DNA of 64,000 nucleotides from Cheiracanthium punctorium (Eukaryota; Arthropoda; Arachnida; Araneae; Cheiracanthiidae): assembly GCA_038373885.1 (NCBI GenBank), contig JAWZYV010019530.1:372001-436000 (forward strand), given 5' to 3'. A program made the position numbers and the translations under genes. Under the pieces are notes generated by a model, which was not told the origin of the DNA, made no database searches, and saw nothing but the letters and a program-made list of their open reading frames with translations. This document shows, piece after piece, positions 48,301 to 61,400 of this stretch; position 1 is the stretch's first letter, and each line of letters starts with the position of its first letter.

Positions 48301-51300
48301 CTAGTAGATTATTACTTATTTGGTGCACATAAAAGCCTCAATTCTGCAGCCTCTGTGGCTGCAGAATTCCTGGCAGTAAAATTCGAAAGTTACAATATCT
48401 ATCTCTTAAAATAATCCGGACGGCGCGAAAAAAGTTGATTACGAATGAGCTGGACAAGCATGAGATCGTATAGAATTTGCCATTTTTGAAAATAAGTTGT
48501 AAACACATATTCAAAATTTATAAATGTGCTTGTATTGTAAATCATTTGCCATCCGTTTATCGTCAGGAATGTTTCCTGCGCATACATATGTTCAAGATTT
48601 GACAACTTTCAAAGATAAAATGTGGCTCACCTATAATTGTTAAAAGGACAAAGGTTAATATTATTTCCAACTACCAGAAAATAAATACTTACGAGAAATG
48701 CACTTAAGCGCACAACAGTTAGGTCAATATCGTCTATGAATCTTTTTCTATTTTAAAATATTTCCAATTGAAACGAAGTAATATAAATCCAAGTAAATAT
48801 TTTTTGTTTAATTTATTAACTGAAATTATTGTGTCGCGATTAGTAAATGAATGTCTTGAATTTTCAGTTAAAATTAATCCATTGAGCCAAAACTGCACTA
48901 AATATAAAATAGTCATGTCACAATGATCTATAAATCCTTCTTTATTCCAAAATATTTCTAATTTAAAAAAAAATAGAAATCCATATATATATATATATAT
49001 ATATAACTAATAAGTAAAACACAAAACATGCTACAAATATATAGATATATATATATTAAGAGACTTATTGTGCCGCTGTCAGCAAATTAATGTCTTAAAT
49101 TTTCATTTTAAAACTCATTGTATATATCTATATATGTGTGGATGTGTGGATGTATATATCTATATATGTGTGGATGTGTGGATGTATAATCAGAATAAAT
49201 GATTTCACGTTACTGAAAAATTTATTATTTTCATGTAAGTTTACTAGCTTAGTTTTCCAAATTAAAGTCGTAAAATGTAGTGTACGTTGTCTGAGCAAGT
49301 CGTTTAGATGTCTTTTAAGTGCGTTTTGGCACTGGTCCTAAAACATACAACAGAATATAATTGGTTTCCATCACTGTCAGAACAAAACTTTCTTGTGCCG
49401 TGTGAATAATTTATCAAAGAAGTTTAATGGCTTATCGGAGATCTAATGTACATTGCGTAGACATTACAGCAGACTAAAATGCTGAGCTTAAGTGCATTGT
49501 ACATTATTTACGGTCGCGAACAGATGTAACTCAGAATTTATTTGATTGCTATACTGAGGTAGCAATTTCTTTGCCGTTTCCGTTTTTTTTTAATTTTTTT
49601 TTTGTCTCAGTATTCGAGTTTAAATCTCCATGGAAACAAGTTTGAAGTTAGAATTCTATTCACCTAACTTTTTTTTTAAAGATGGTTTTAGAAATTAAAA
49701 ATCCAGAAATAACTGTGTTTTACATCACTATGGTATGTTAAATCACACTGACTTGGTTATGAAAAGATTTAATTGCATTAAAGTTATTTAACTAAATATG
49801 TTAAAATTGTTAGGTAATAAGCATTGGCGCCGGCAGCATACGGCAAGGGGGGTGATGCCCCCCCTGTATTTTTGTATGCATTGTTTTCCCTTACTTTTTT
49901 GCTCTTTCCAACATGGTAACCATACGTTAAAGTAGTCTTTGCCCCCCCTGGGAAATATTCTTTTGGCGCCCATGGTAATACGCTAAAACTTCTTTTAAGT
50001 ACTGTGTTAACTGTACTGTGTACTAGTGTGCAGCGTATACTGTGTACTAGTTTTAAGTACCGGACTGTGGCCACAGTCCGGTTGGACGATGGCTTAAACG
50101 CGGACCACCTACTACTCTGTTTGGGGATTCTTTTTAAATGCAAATTAAAAGAAAAGATAAATGTAGAAAAACAAATTCTTCTGAAACAAAGGAAAACTGC
50201 AAAAAAAACTGGCAACCCTTGTCGTTTGGGTGTAAATAAAAAGAAATGGGATAGTAAATTAGTGTGATAAATTTTAATCACTAATCTTAGGACCCATTTC
50301 TAATGTGTTTACTTCTGATATTATCCTGTTTTCTGGTTAAGGCAAAGCTGTACTAGAGCTATCTGACTAAGGAGGATGCCCCCTGGGGGTAAGGATTTTT
50401 CAAGGGGTTCAAACATGTATTCAAGTAACATTTGGAGAAAACTGTTCAAAACTCCAGACCATTAGATCGGCAGCTGCCCAGTAGGCAAGAATAATGGACT
50501 TCACACTTCAGCCATCTATCAGTGTTCTGCGTTTTATTCACTCGGTCATTCGTCGGCTACTTCAGTTGTTATTATTATTATTATTAGTAGTAGTAGTAGT
50601 AGTAGTAGTACTTTATGGAACCCATAGTTATGGATTTGTTTACAACCTCTTAACTTCCATCGCTCAATACCTCACTAAATTTCTTCTACAGATATTAATG
50701 GACTGTATCTCCTCCACCTTAAATTAAAAAAAACTCCCTCCCCTAAAAATAGTACATATTATGTAAATTTTTCAAGTTGCTCAGCAAACAAAATGCTTGG
50801 GCTATAATGGAACGGGCGGGATAGTACAAAAGACATTAGTCTTTTAAATGAATCATAAATTATAGGCAAATTTTGGTACCTATGACATCTCCAGCACGAA
50901 AAGGAAACAGAGTTTAACCGAAATTGCCCAAATGAGTTAAATGAAATACTCGTCCAAGAAATTATCCATTAATTATTTATTTTTGCGCATCTTAAACCTC
51001 GCTATTTTTTTTCCGTTTCTTGAATTCGATGGCGATAATATCTACTTAAAAAGTGCTTAGCGGCGTTAATGGTTCGTAAGATAATTAAAGGTAATAACAG
51101 GAGAATTCCGTTTTCTCAAGTAAGCATGCGCCTCTTGCACGCAGTTATTTTATGACTTTAATAGATAGTTTATTTCCCTGAAGATAATAATTAATTCATG
51201 AAGTAATCTTGCTTGTTAGCACAGTGTATAGGCCAGGAAAGTATTATAAATCTGAATGCAGTATTAATTTGGTGGCAGAAATAATTAATAATCTTTTGGG

Positions 51301-54300
51301 GAATTACATATTTAAAAAATAAAAAGGATTTTTACTCATTGAGCTTTGTGATCTTCATCACAGGCATGTTGCTGGCATTTTTAAAACTAGCTAATGTTCT
51401 TGTTTTTAAGGCAATAATGAACTTTCAGATTCGTAAAAATGTGTCACTAAAAGTGTTTTTTCTTGCTAATTATTAATCTACAACTCATTAGGTTTAGAAT
51501 AAAGAAATCATATCGATACGATGATTGGAATGACAGTTATGATAGTTTTAATTTTGTAAACAAACGACAGCTGACTTGCTATGTCAAGACTAAATGCTTT
51601 TCACTCAAAACAGATTTTCGAACTGTTAAGATCAAAGCGTTCCATGCACATTCAATTTTGTTGAATCTTGCTAAAATTTGGTAAAAAAAATCCTTCATGA
51701 ATGTTTAAAAATAACTTAGTGATAGTTTTATTAGACTTTTTAAAATAATTTTTGTTTTGTTTGAGCTTGAAATGTTGCTGAAAATCACATAATGTTTACG
51801 AAAATAAGATTTCCCTTGTTACAGTTTTGATTGTAAGTAAAAGTTTGAGCACTAACTTTGTTTGCAAAAAGCTAACTTAAGAAGAAAAAAATCAGTTGTC
51901 ACTGAGAAAAATTGATGAGCATGGAACTTTTTTGGATAATATGATTAATTAGCTGTTCATTAATTTCTTAATTAATTAAGCTCTGATATTAACTTTAATC
52001 TAATATCTTTAATAGTTGGGCAACAGTATATCACTATACAAAAATGCTGCAGTGATTGGTGGATAAATTTATTTTATTTTATTTTATTTTTCTGTGGTCC
52101 ATTGTCATTTTAAAGAACCCGACTGAGCATATATCCTTAAACGGAAGAATCTATTATTTTTACTTTTGTCGATTTTCATATTTTCAAACCTTTAATCAAG
52201 GGAGAGATTTGGAACGTGAACCGTATAATTTTCTGGTCCTTGAATTGCTCAGACCTTTTTTTTTTTTTTTCTTCATTTTTAACAAGTAAATTGTTCTACT
52301 TCTGTTTACAATATTTAGACTTAACGTGACTGAATGTGATACAGGGAGTCTTTTTTCAGTAAAAAGCTGACAAGAAAATTCTAGAAAGTGTCGTCTCCTT
52401 CTTGTGAATAGTTTTATTAAACAAATGCCAGGCCATTGATCATTAAGTCATTAGGCAGTGAACTCTCCAGTACTTCTTAACAATACAGTCAAAATTATTT
52501 AGTGCAGAACCCTCGTCTAAATGAGCAGCAGTCCTTGCTTATCTGGAATCGCATAAAATACAGTCGGGTGAATTCGTCATATTACGGAACATGTAGGAAT
52601 TGAGGCAGTCGTGTCCTGTTAAAAGTCTAAAAATAGCCACTTCGGCAGTCCGGGGTGAACCCGCACGGTAAAAAAAAATTCGGAAACGTTACCCCAAAAA
52701 ATGGGGCTGCTCTTGTAGTTTAAAATTGCGGAAACGTTTCCGAACCATGCGCGTAAAGTATTTAGAAACGTTTCTGCATATGTCGGAAACATATTTACCT
52801 ATTTTCCTGCATTTTAGGTAAGGTTTCTGGAAAAGATGGGTAACGTTTCTGTATATTTTGGTAAAATATTGAGTAACCTCTCCCTGTATTTTGGAAAGGT
52901 ATCCGAATTAACGAGTAACCTTTCAGAGTTTTTCAGAAAAAAGTAACATGCACTAGATGAAGCGTTTCGAGTATCTTAAACTAGATGGCAGCACCAAACT
53001 CTGTCGGAAGGAGCGGTGAGGACTAGCGACCAGAATCGAACGCTGGACCTACGCATTCGGAAGAAAGCACGGTACCACGACGCTGCGGTTTTCTTGCCGA
53101 ATTTTGCTTTAAAAGTAAACTGACTGCTGCAAAAGTTATTTGTGGTACGGCTTGTTTTGGAAACTTAAAATTTTTTGAAGTATTTTGTAAATGGAGAGAA
53201 AATACCATAATTAATAAATATAAATTAAAAATCTTAAATCTTTTTTCTTCCACATAAATTATTTTCAGGAGATAATGTGCTGTTTTATTTAAGTATTCAT
53301 CCGTTTTATTTAAGTATTCATCCGGCGACGTCACCTGGTGACTGGTCACAAATAAACTTCACAGTGACCACACAGTGAAGTTACATCACTCACAAGTTAC
53401 CAGACCCTTATTATCGCATGGGCAAATCAGGACTTTGCCCAGGGCCCCCAGTTTCAAATGTTGTTCTGAAATATTCTTTTATATGTCAAAATATTATGAA
53501 AAAGAAAACAAATTTTATAGATGGGGACCCCCAAATTCATCAATGCCCGGGGCCCCTGTTGGTCATAATCGGGCTGTGCAAGAAGTTACAATGTGACAGT
53601 CCTGTGACAATTGTGACCCTCTGTGACGTCACAGCGACTCTTTTGTGACCATCTGTGCTATTAGGGAAGACGCGTTCACTGTTATCCCTCTGTCTCTTGG
53701 CACTTGGCGCATGCGCGCGAAGTCCCAAATAAAGATTTCCTTTCTCCCGTAAATACTTTACCCCGAAATATGGGTTATGTTTCCGAAATCGTGAGTTCGA
53801 GTAGATCATCGATAGGTTACGCTATACTTTCGGAAACCTTTCCGCTGTAAGTATGTAACGTTTCTGAATTTTTTTACTGTGCGGCACACACTGAGATTGA
53901 CATAGCATATTTCATGACATGCCTACATCTTCCTGGGAAGCCAGGTAGTATTATTGCTTAACCCTTTGAGGCGTAGCCCTTTCCCAATGCTGAAAAAAGG
54001 GCAGCCGTTGCCATCGCTCGACTTAACTACCAGCAAGATGGCGGACGATCGAAATGTTCATCGCGTGCCACACATCTAGAGACCGCACAGCCAGCTGTCG
54101 TCAAAAAGGGTCCCTATATCTGTGGCACGCAATGAACATTTCGATCGTCCGCCATCTTGCTGGTAGTTAGGTGGAGCGATGGCAACGGCTGCCCTTTTTT
54201 CAGCATTGGGCAATCTATCAGCTGTTCTCTCATTCTTCCATTTTTCAGCAGACACTACTGGAAAAAACTACTTCTACACTACTGGACAAAAGTATTGCAA

Positions 54301-55388
54301 GTTTCAGAGATCTAACCCTTTTCAAGATGAACCCTCCTCTCCCCCGTCAAAATTAAAAATCAATGTAATTGATATTTTTTAATGTCAACATGTTAAATTA
54401 GTTACTTCAAAGACAAGATAGCATCAAGTTAAAGCACAAAAATAATTATTTAATTTATTGAAAAAATAGCATGAAAAATATATAGGTTATTATAGAAATC
54501 ATAATCCATTTTGGCTCGCCGGAATAAAATTAAATAAAGAATTAATTTCAAGTTATTCTTCAAAAAGAGGATAATAAATAAATGCAATTGAACTAAAGAT
54601 CATTTATTATGCTGCTGAGCAGCCTTGACTTTGATCACAACAGCCACTCCTTTAGATATGCAATCCACAATGTTTTACAACACTTCCTTCGGTGTTTCAA
54701 GATGCCATCTTAAATTATGGGTTCCTGAAGCTCTCATTTTGTCTTTTGGTGATTTTCAGATGTATTCTTTCATATTTTACTACATAAATTCTCAAAAATA
54801 TTTAAATCTGGCAAATTTCCTGTCCATTTTTTCTGGGCTTATTCTTGAAACGATGGTTAGATTTCTCAAACTTGCAATACTTTTGGCCAGTAGTGTATAT
54901 GAATAGCTTCAAGTTCGCCATCGAAGTAAGTTTGCACCGCTTTGGGCCCATATCTCCACAACATCAAAACACCACTCTCGCCTGCTTGACGCATGAATTT
55001 TTATTTCTTTGACATGTTGTACTGACAATGCTGTTTGTAATTTGCGTTTTGGCTATTCGAAAATCTCATTTGGTTCCTTTTTTTTCTTTGCCTTCAGATG
55101 TAATGTACAAGAGCACCCCCAAGTATTCCAGTCTCCCATCCGAAGTGGCCTCAATGATAGTAGACGCTATATCAATCAACAGCGCCTACACGTCTAGAGT
55201 GATGGTAAGAGGAATTATTGCAATGTTTTTCATTTCAATTGGGTCAGTTGATTTATTTGTAATTAATCAAAAAATGACGAATTTTTTTTTTTTCAAAATA
55301 AAGTTTTGGGGAAACTTGTTACGGAGAAATACGAAAAATTAAACTTTTTTTTTTCTAACCGACTTCAAAGCGGAGGCTATCAATTCAT

Positions 55389-55426
<38 letters not shown>

Positions 55427-58400
55427 GTATGTTTGAGGTTACAATTTTTTAAAACTTTTAGACGGGTAGGAAGATTTTGTGGCCTTGTTTGCTTGTAAAA
55501 TGACGCCAATATCTGGGAAAAGATGTTGTTTTCCCTTTTTCAGTATAAAACTTCAGATGAAACTGTTCTTTGTACAACAATAGTTGGCGGATTGCTCTTT
55601 CCCGCTTACGAAGCCAAACAAACTTCTTGAACAAAGGGATTCCGTTTTCGTGTATACTTCATATTTTTGAGAGTAAGGTGCAGCTAAGATGATGGATAGA
55701 TATTTATATCTCTCCCTAGCCCTTCGGTACGGATAAACAACAACAAAGGGGGGAAGCATTACTTGGTCGAAATATGAACCATGTCCGTCCTTTAAGATGT
55801 TCTGTGACTTTGTTGAAAAATCTACCGTCCGTCCTCAAACTGTTATCACGTGACCATAATTTTCTTTTGATTCAAGCCCTAATATTTTACTTTGAGAACA
55901 ATTTTTCGTTATTCTAAAATAATTTGAAGTCGGTTTTCTTTTTATAAAAAGAAATCATTCTTGTGTGCGTGTGAAAATGGCTGTTAAGGATTTCCATCCA
56001 TGGTTCTCACTGTCTGTTTGTTTCAGCCTCCCGACAATCCCGGCGATCTGCCGAAACAGGTGGGCAACAAAACTGAATGTTCCCTTCTGGGCTTCGTCCT
56101 GGACCTGGGCAAAGACTACCAGGCGGTGCGGGACAAGATGCCCGAAGAGAAGCTCCATAAAGTATATACCTTCAACTCCTCCAGGAAATCCATGAGCACT
56201 GTGATACGCCTGCCTAACGGAGGTTTCCGAATCTTCACCAAGGGTGCTTCCGAAATAGTTCTCCAAAAGTGAGTAGCAGTTATCGATAGCTAACAAGGGA
56301 AGGTAACTGTTTTCGTAAACATTTTTTTCATAATCATTTGTTTTCGCAAACAACTTTCTCCCCAAGAAATCAAACTTTTTTGATGCTATTTTAGCTTAAT
56401 AGTTTTTTAAATCAACGAAATTTTTGTTGATTTATCCTCTTCGTTCCAGAGGTCCACATACGTGAATCTTTTTATTTTCACTGTTAAAACGATTCTTTTT
56501 TTTTTTTTCTAGTTCTAAATCGACAAACATATGCGTCGATTCCTTAATTTTGAATAAATGATTTTAACGCATGTGAATATGTTAATCCTACACACTGCAA
56601 AAAAAAGTCTGTCAATTTACGAAAAAATACTGTCAGCCAGGACATCAGTTTATTTCCGTATGTTTTACAGAAGTCTTCCGTGAATTTTACAGATTCTCAG
56701 TTCATTTTACAGAAATCTTCCGTATACGGAAAATAATTACGGAAGACTTCTGTAAAACATACGGAGATAAACTGTGTAACGTAGTGCGGTCATCAACCGA
56801 GAGAAAGCATCCTCCTCCCCCTGGGGTCAAGAGAGATGACCCCCCCCCCAAGAGGGGGGTGAGAGGTTTTTGGAAGGAAGCGGGAGAGAGATAACTTTTA
56901 GCCACGGTCGATGCAGGTTCTCCGCACGAACTGCTCCGGGCTTAATACTCACGTAATGTGTCAAACATTTGCTTGTGCATAATCCTGTAAATATTTAATG
57001 TAAATAAAACTTAATATTGTAATTAACGCATCAGAGATTCACGCTACCACTGTGGTGCTACGTCACAACTGGCGTCCTCGTGGCGTTCTGGCTGACAGGT
57101 TTTTCTGTCAATTAGACAGACATTTTTTGCAGTGTACACTGGCGCACAGATTTTAGTTTGTTTGCTACAGAAAAGAACATTCGAATTTTTTTCAAATTTC
57201 CTAAATTAAATTAGTGAATTTTTTTTTCGAAATTCATGCAGCTTAAAATAATTTGACAGTTGTGTTTTGACAGTCTGCGTTTATGGGGGATAACAACTTT
57301 TTACTACTGAAACAGAGATAAAGAACTAGGCTTTTATTCAAAAAATTATTTGAAAATACACTTTCAACTTGCCTTTTTTAAGTATAATAGGTTTTTAAAA
57401 AACAATTATAAGATTGCCGTTCACCTTGAGATGCGAGATTTTTGTAGGTTAACGAAATGATTTGTTGATAGAACTGAGCTTAGATTAATTCAGAAAAGTA
57501 TTTTGTTTATTTAGCAGAATAAGCTCGGAAATTAGCCGGTACGTACAATTTCTCCAATTCGGATTTCCAAACTTTGGAATTTGAATAGTCCGGACGAAAT
57601 TCGGCCCTAAAATAATCCAGTTATGCGACGCCAGTTTCTGTTTAAACAATAGACTTTATTAGGTATGTTTAAAAAAAAATCTATTTCTCTGGCGTATAAT
57701 TCCTCAATAAAGTTGTTTTATTTTCCATTTATATGGTTTTTTTAATTCAAGACATGTTAAGTCCACTTTTTGTACAGTGTTACCCAATCATTACGATAAA
57801 TTCATAGAGCAGGATTTCCATAATTTGGAAATTCTTGTAATCCGGAATCGTGAAGTTCTACTGTATTCCTGTATAATAATTGTACTGTATAATATATATA
57901 CTGTACTGTATAATGTGTTAGTGAACCACTCACTCATTGCGGACTGCTGAAAACTATGCAGGCTTGTCCGCATGCATTTTAATTATCCGGATGTTTTTGC
58001 AGATGTACGTTCATCTTCGGGTCAGGTGGACAGCTGGAGAGGTTCTCGCCGACAGACGCCGACCGCTTAGTGTCGCAGGTCATCGAACCGATGGCCTGCG
58101 ACGGACTGCGGACTATAGGCATCGCATACAAAGACTACGTGCCCGCACAAGCACATTCTAACCCCAATCAAGAGAAGTGCGACGGTGAGCCTGACTGGGA
58201 CGACGAAGGCCGGATCATCCGTAACCTGACTTGTATATGTATTGTGGGCATCGAAGATCCCGTCAGACCAGAGGTGAGCCTAAAGCGTCTGTGAGGATTA
58301 CGCGAATAGGAAGTCCATCGTTTACTTCGATGCTCAAGAACATTACACGACTTGTATATGCATTATGAGCATCGAAGATCCCATCAGACCAGAGGTGAGC

Positions 58401-61400
58401 CTAAAGTGTCTGTGAGCAATAAGCGAATAGGAAGTCCATCGTTTGCTTCGATGATCGCAATGCATTACCCGACTTGTATTATGAGCATCGAAGTTCCCGT
58501 CAGACCAGAGGTGAGCCTAAAGCGTCTGTGAGCATTAAGCGAATGGGAAGCCCATCGTTTACTTCGATGCTCAAGTACATTACACGACTTGTATTGCATT
58601 ATGAGCATCGAAGATCCCGTCAGACAAGAGGTGAGCCTAAAGCGTCTGTGAGGATTAAGCGAATAGGAAGTCCATCGTTTACTTCGATGCTCAAGTACAT
58701 TACACGACTTGTATATGCATTATGAGCATCGAAGATCCCGTCAGATCAGAGGTGAGCCTAAAGTGTCTGTGAGCAATAAGCGAATAGGAAGTCCATCGTT
58801 TGCTTCGATGATCGCAATGCATTACCCGACTTGTATTATGAGCATCGAAGTTCCCGTCAGACCAGAGGTGAGCCTAAAGTGTCTGTGAGCATTAAGCGAA
58901 TGGGAAGCCCATCGTTTACTTCGATGCTCAAGTACATTACACGACTTGTATTGCATTATGAGCATCGCAGATCCCGTCAGACCAGAGGTGAGCCTAAAGC
59001 GTCTGTGAGGATTAAGCGAATAGGAAGTCCATCGTTTACTTCGATGCTCAAGTGCATTACACGACTTGTATATGCATTATGAGCATCGAAGATCCCGTCA
59101 GACCAGAGGTGAGCCTAAAGTGTCTGTGAGCAATAAGCGAATAGGAAGTCCATCGTTTGCTTCGATGATCGCAATGCATTACCCGACTTGTATTATGAGC
59201 ATCGAAGTTCCCGTCAGACCAGAGGTGAGCCTAAAGCGTCTGTGAGCATTAAGCGAATGGGAAGCCCATCGTTTACTTCGATTCTCAAGTACATTACACG
59301 ACTTGTATTGCATTATGAGCATCGAAGATCCCGTCAGACCAGAGGTGAGCCTAAAGTGACTGTGAGCAATAAGCGAATAGGAAGTCCATCGTTTGCTTCG
59401 ATGATCGCAATGCATTACCCGACTTGTATATGTATTATGAGCATCAAAAATCCCGTCAGACCAGAGGTGAGCCTAAAGCGTCTGTGAGCAATAAGCGAAT
59501 AGGAAGCCCATCGTTTGCTTCGATGATCGCAATGCCTTACCCGACTTGTATATCTTTTTTTATATCAAATTAAATTGTTAATGCACTATTATATCATAAC
59601 TTTACATTTTTTTTATGTTTTCTTTCGAAAGTTTTCATCCAAATTTGCATACATTCGATTATCCGGGACGAGCCGTTTTCTTACCATCCCGGATGATCGA
59701 GAGTTATTTTGCATGTTTGTTATGTCGACAGTGAATATCTATAATCTTCCTTTCCAGGTTCCAGAAGCTATAAAGCAGTGTCAGAAGGCCGGCATCACTG
59801 TACGGATGGTGACGGGCGACAACATCAACACAGCTCGTTCCATCAGCATGAAATGTGGCATCATCAGGCCGGGAGACGACTTCCTTGTCCTGGAAGGCAA
59901 AGAATTCAACAACAGGATACGAGACGCGAACGGAGAAGTAATTTCGCCCCCTTCCCTATTCTTTGCTTGCGAACCATTTTTGTGCAGCGATTCAGCGCCG
60001 ATAACGCGTAAAGACCTTATTACACGAACAAAATTTAGAGCAATTTTGGTTGCAGAAACCACTTTCTGCAATTCATTCCCGCAAGTCAGGGACCCCAGAT
60101 GAGCACGCAGGGTTGCCATAGTAAACAAACCTTGCTGTGTTCACAAACGTCAGAGATTCGCCGAATTGGCGGTTGCTAGAGCATGTAATTATAAATAGCT
60201 TGCTTGCTTGGGTTGCAAGCAATTGGTTGCTTATACCTCGTGTATCTTCGGATGGGATTGATTTTTATTTTTATTTTCTTCAATCAAATCAATTTCCATG
60301 TCGATATTCCATTTCACGTACTTTTGGTTTCCGCACACGCTCATCCCTTTCCCTACGAACGGTATGGCTGACGCTGACTCTTCCGCCATCTTGTGTTGTG
60401 ACGTAGAAATAAGAAGCACTACGATTGGCTGGATTTCCAGCAACCTGCAATTTTTTCGCCTCTGAACGAAAAAGTTGGAGTTGACTGTTCCCTAGGTAGC
60501 TGAGGGAAATTTCCAAGAAAGAGGTTTCTGCAACTGGTTGCAGAATCCAAATCGCCCGAAAATTCCTACGTGGAATAAGGCCTTAACGCGTTAGGTTTAT
60601 GCCCATATCACATCTTTTCGTTACGTTCGATCTTCAACTCAGACAACTCTTTCGTTCGACTGTTTTCCACAACAGTTGGGGGAAAAGCCTCGTGTGAGAT
60701 GTATGTTCGATCTCCGCAACTTTTCCCAGCCAGTCCGGGAAAAGTTCGGCATTTCGTTCGACTCGTTCAACTTTTTTTTTTGCGACGGACCAATCGCAGA
60801 CTGGAATGGAAAGGCTTCAGAGAGATTCAGATTCACTCATTTCAAGATGGCGGCATGCATGCATTCCTTATCTGGAATGGACTACAGAAATGGAATCCGA
60901 ATTTATATCTGAAGTTGAAAAAAGGCTCAGTTTGTGGGACAAAGTAAAGACTATTCATACACCAAAAAAGTAAAGAGTATTTATACACCAAAAAAAAGTT
61001 TAAAGCGTGTTTTCTATGAACAAATAGCAACAGAAATAAAGAATAGTAGCCCTTTGCCATAGAACCAGTTGAGTTAAATAGTCGAAGTTCAACGGAATAC
61101 GAGTCTGAGTTGATTGAGCGAAATTAGAAAGTTGACATGGGCATTATACGGAAATAATCTCTTCAAAAAGTTGTTTTCCTTTGGCATCTTGGCAATAACA
61201 TACTGTAGGACAATGGAGGGAGGAAGTAGTCGTTTAAATTTTTTTTGTACTATTAGTAAAATTCTATAAAACACACTTTAAATCCGTTCAAAACTTCTAT
61301 TAAAACAAGAGCTTTCGGCCGGCTTCTTCTCGAACATCTTAGGATTGCCATCTAATGATTCATCTGGTGATCTTTGTCTCACACGTAAAAGCTCTCTCCA

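Larger units (their letters stand above)
46136..55097 (+). other. PMCA: PMCA intron 8 (9.0 kb)
   Basis: Holds a mariner-type remnant, split SINE, LINE fragment, S2 fragment, a 1.2-kb TIR element and a TTAA foldback with a Tc1 neighbour. 47100-47800, 48420-48980, 49200-49820 and 50620-52660 show nothing beyond AT-rich sequence. 49826-49975 begins GGCGCCGGCAGCATACGG and ends TTTTGGCGCCCATGG, an unclassified repeat fragment. Confidence 0.6.

Noticed and set aside
48980..49060. Telomere- or centromere-like satellite
   Set aside because: Only short (TA)n tracts and a two-copy 33-bp duplication; no extended array.
49784..50281. 165-codon minus-strand open frame
   Set aside because: Overlaps repeat fragments (GGCGCC-ended piece and homopolymers), no recognisable domain, no splice or codon-bias support.
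55386..55425. Poly(A) tail of a retroposed copy (long T run)
   Set aside because: No retroposed body or target duplication could be identified beside it; treated as a homopolymer within the 55357-55935 repeat.
58474..59487. Protein-coding repeats read from the array ([12 protein letters not shown] peptides)
   Set aside because: Open frames arise from similar units with fortuitous lengths; the peptides are mostly out of frame with PMCA and include former intron sequence.
58392..59552. CRISPR-like array
   Set aside because: Units are contiguous 116-122 bp copies of the exon-intron boundary, with no spacers, in a eukaryotic intron.
59938..60102. Reading frame continuing past exon 12
   Set aside because: Conservation ends at NGE and the next exon joins exactly there; the continuation lies partly within a MITE.
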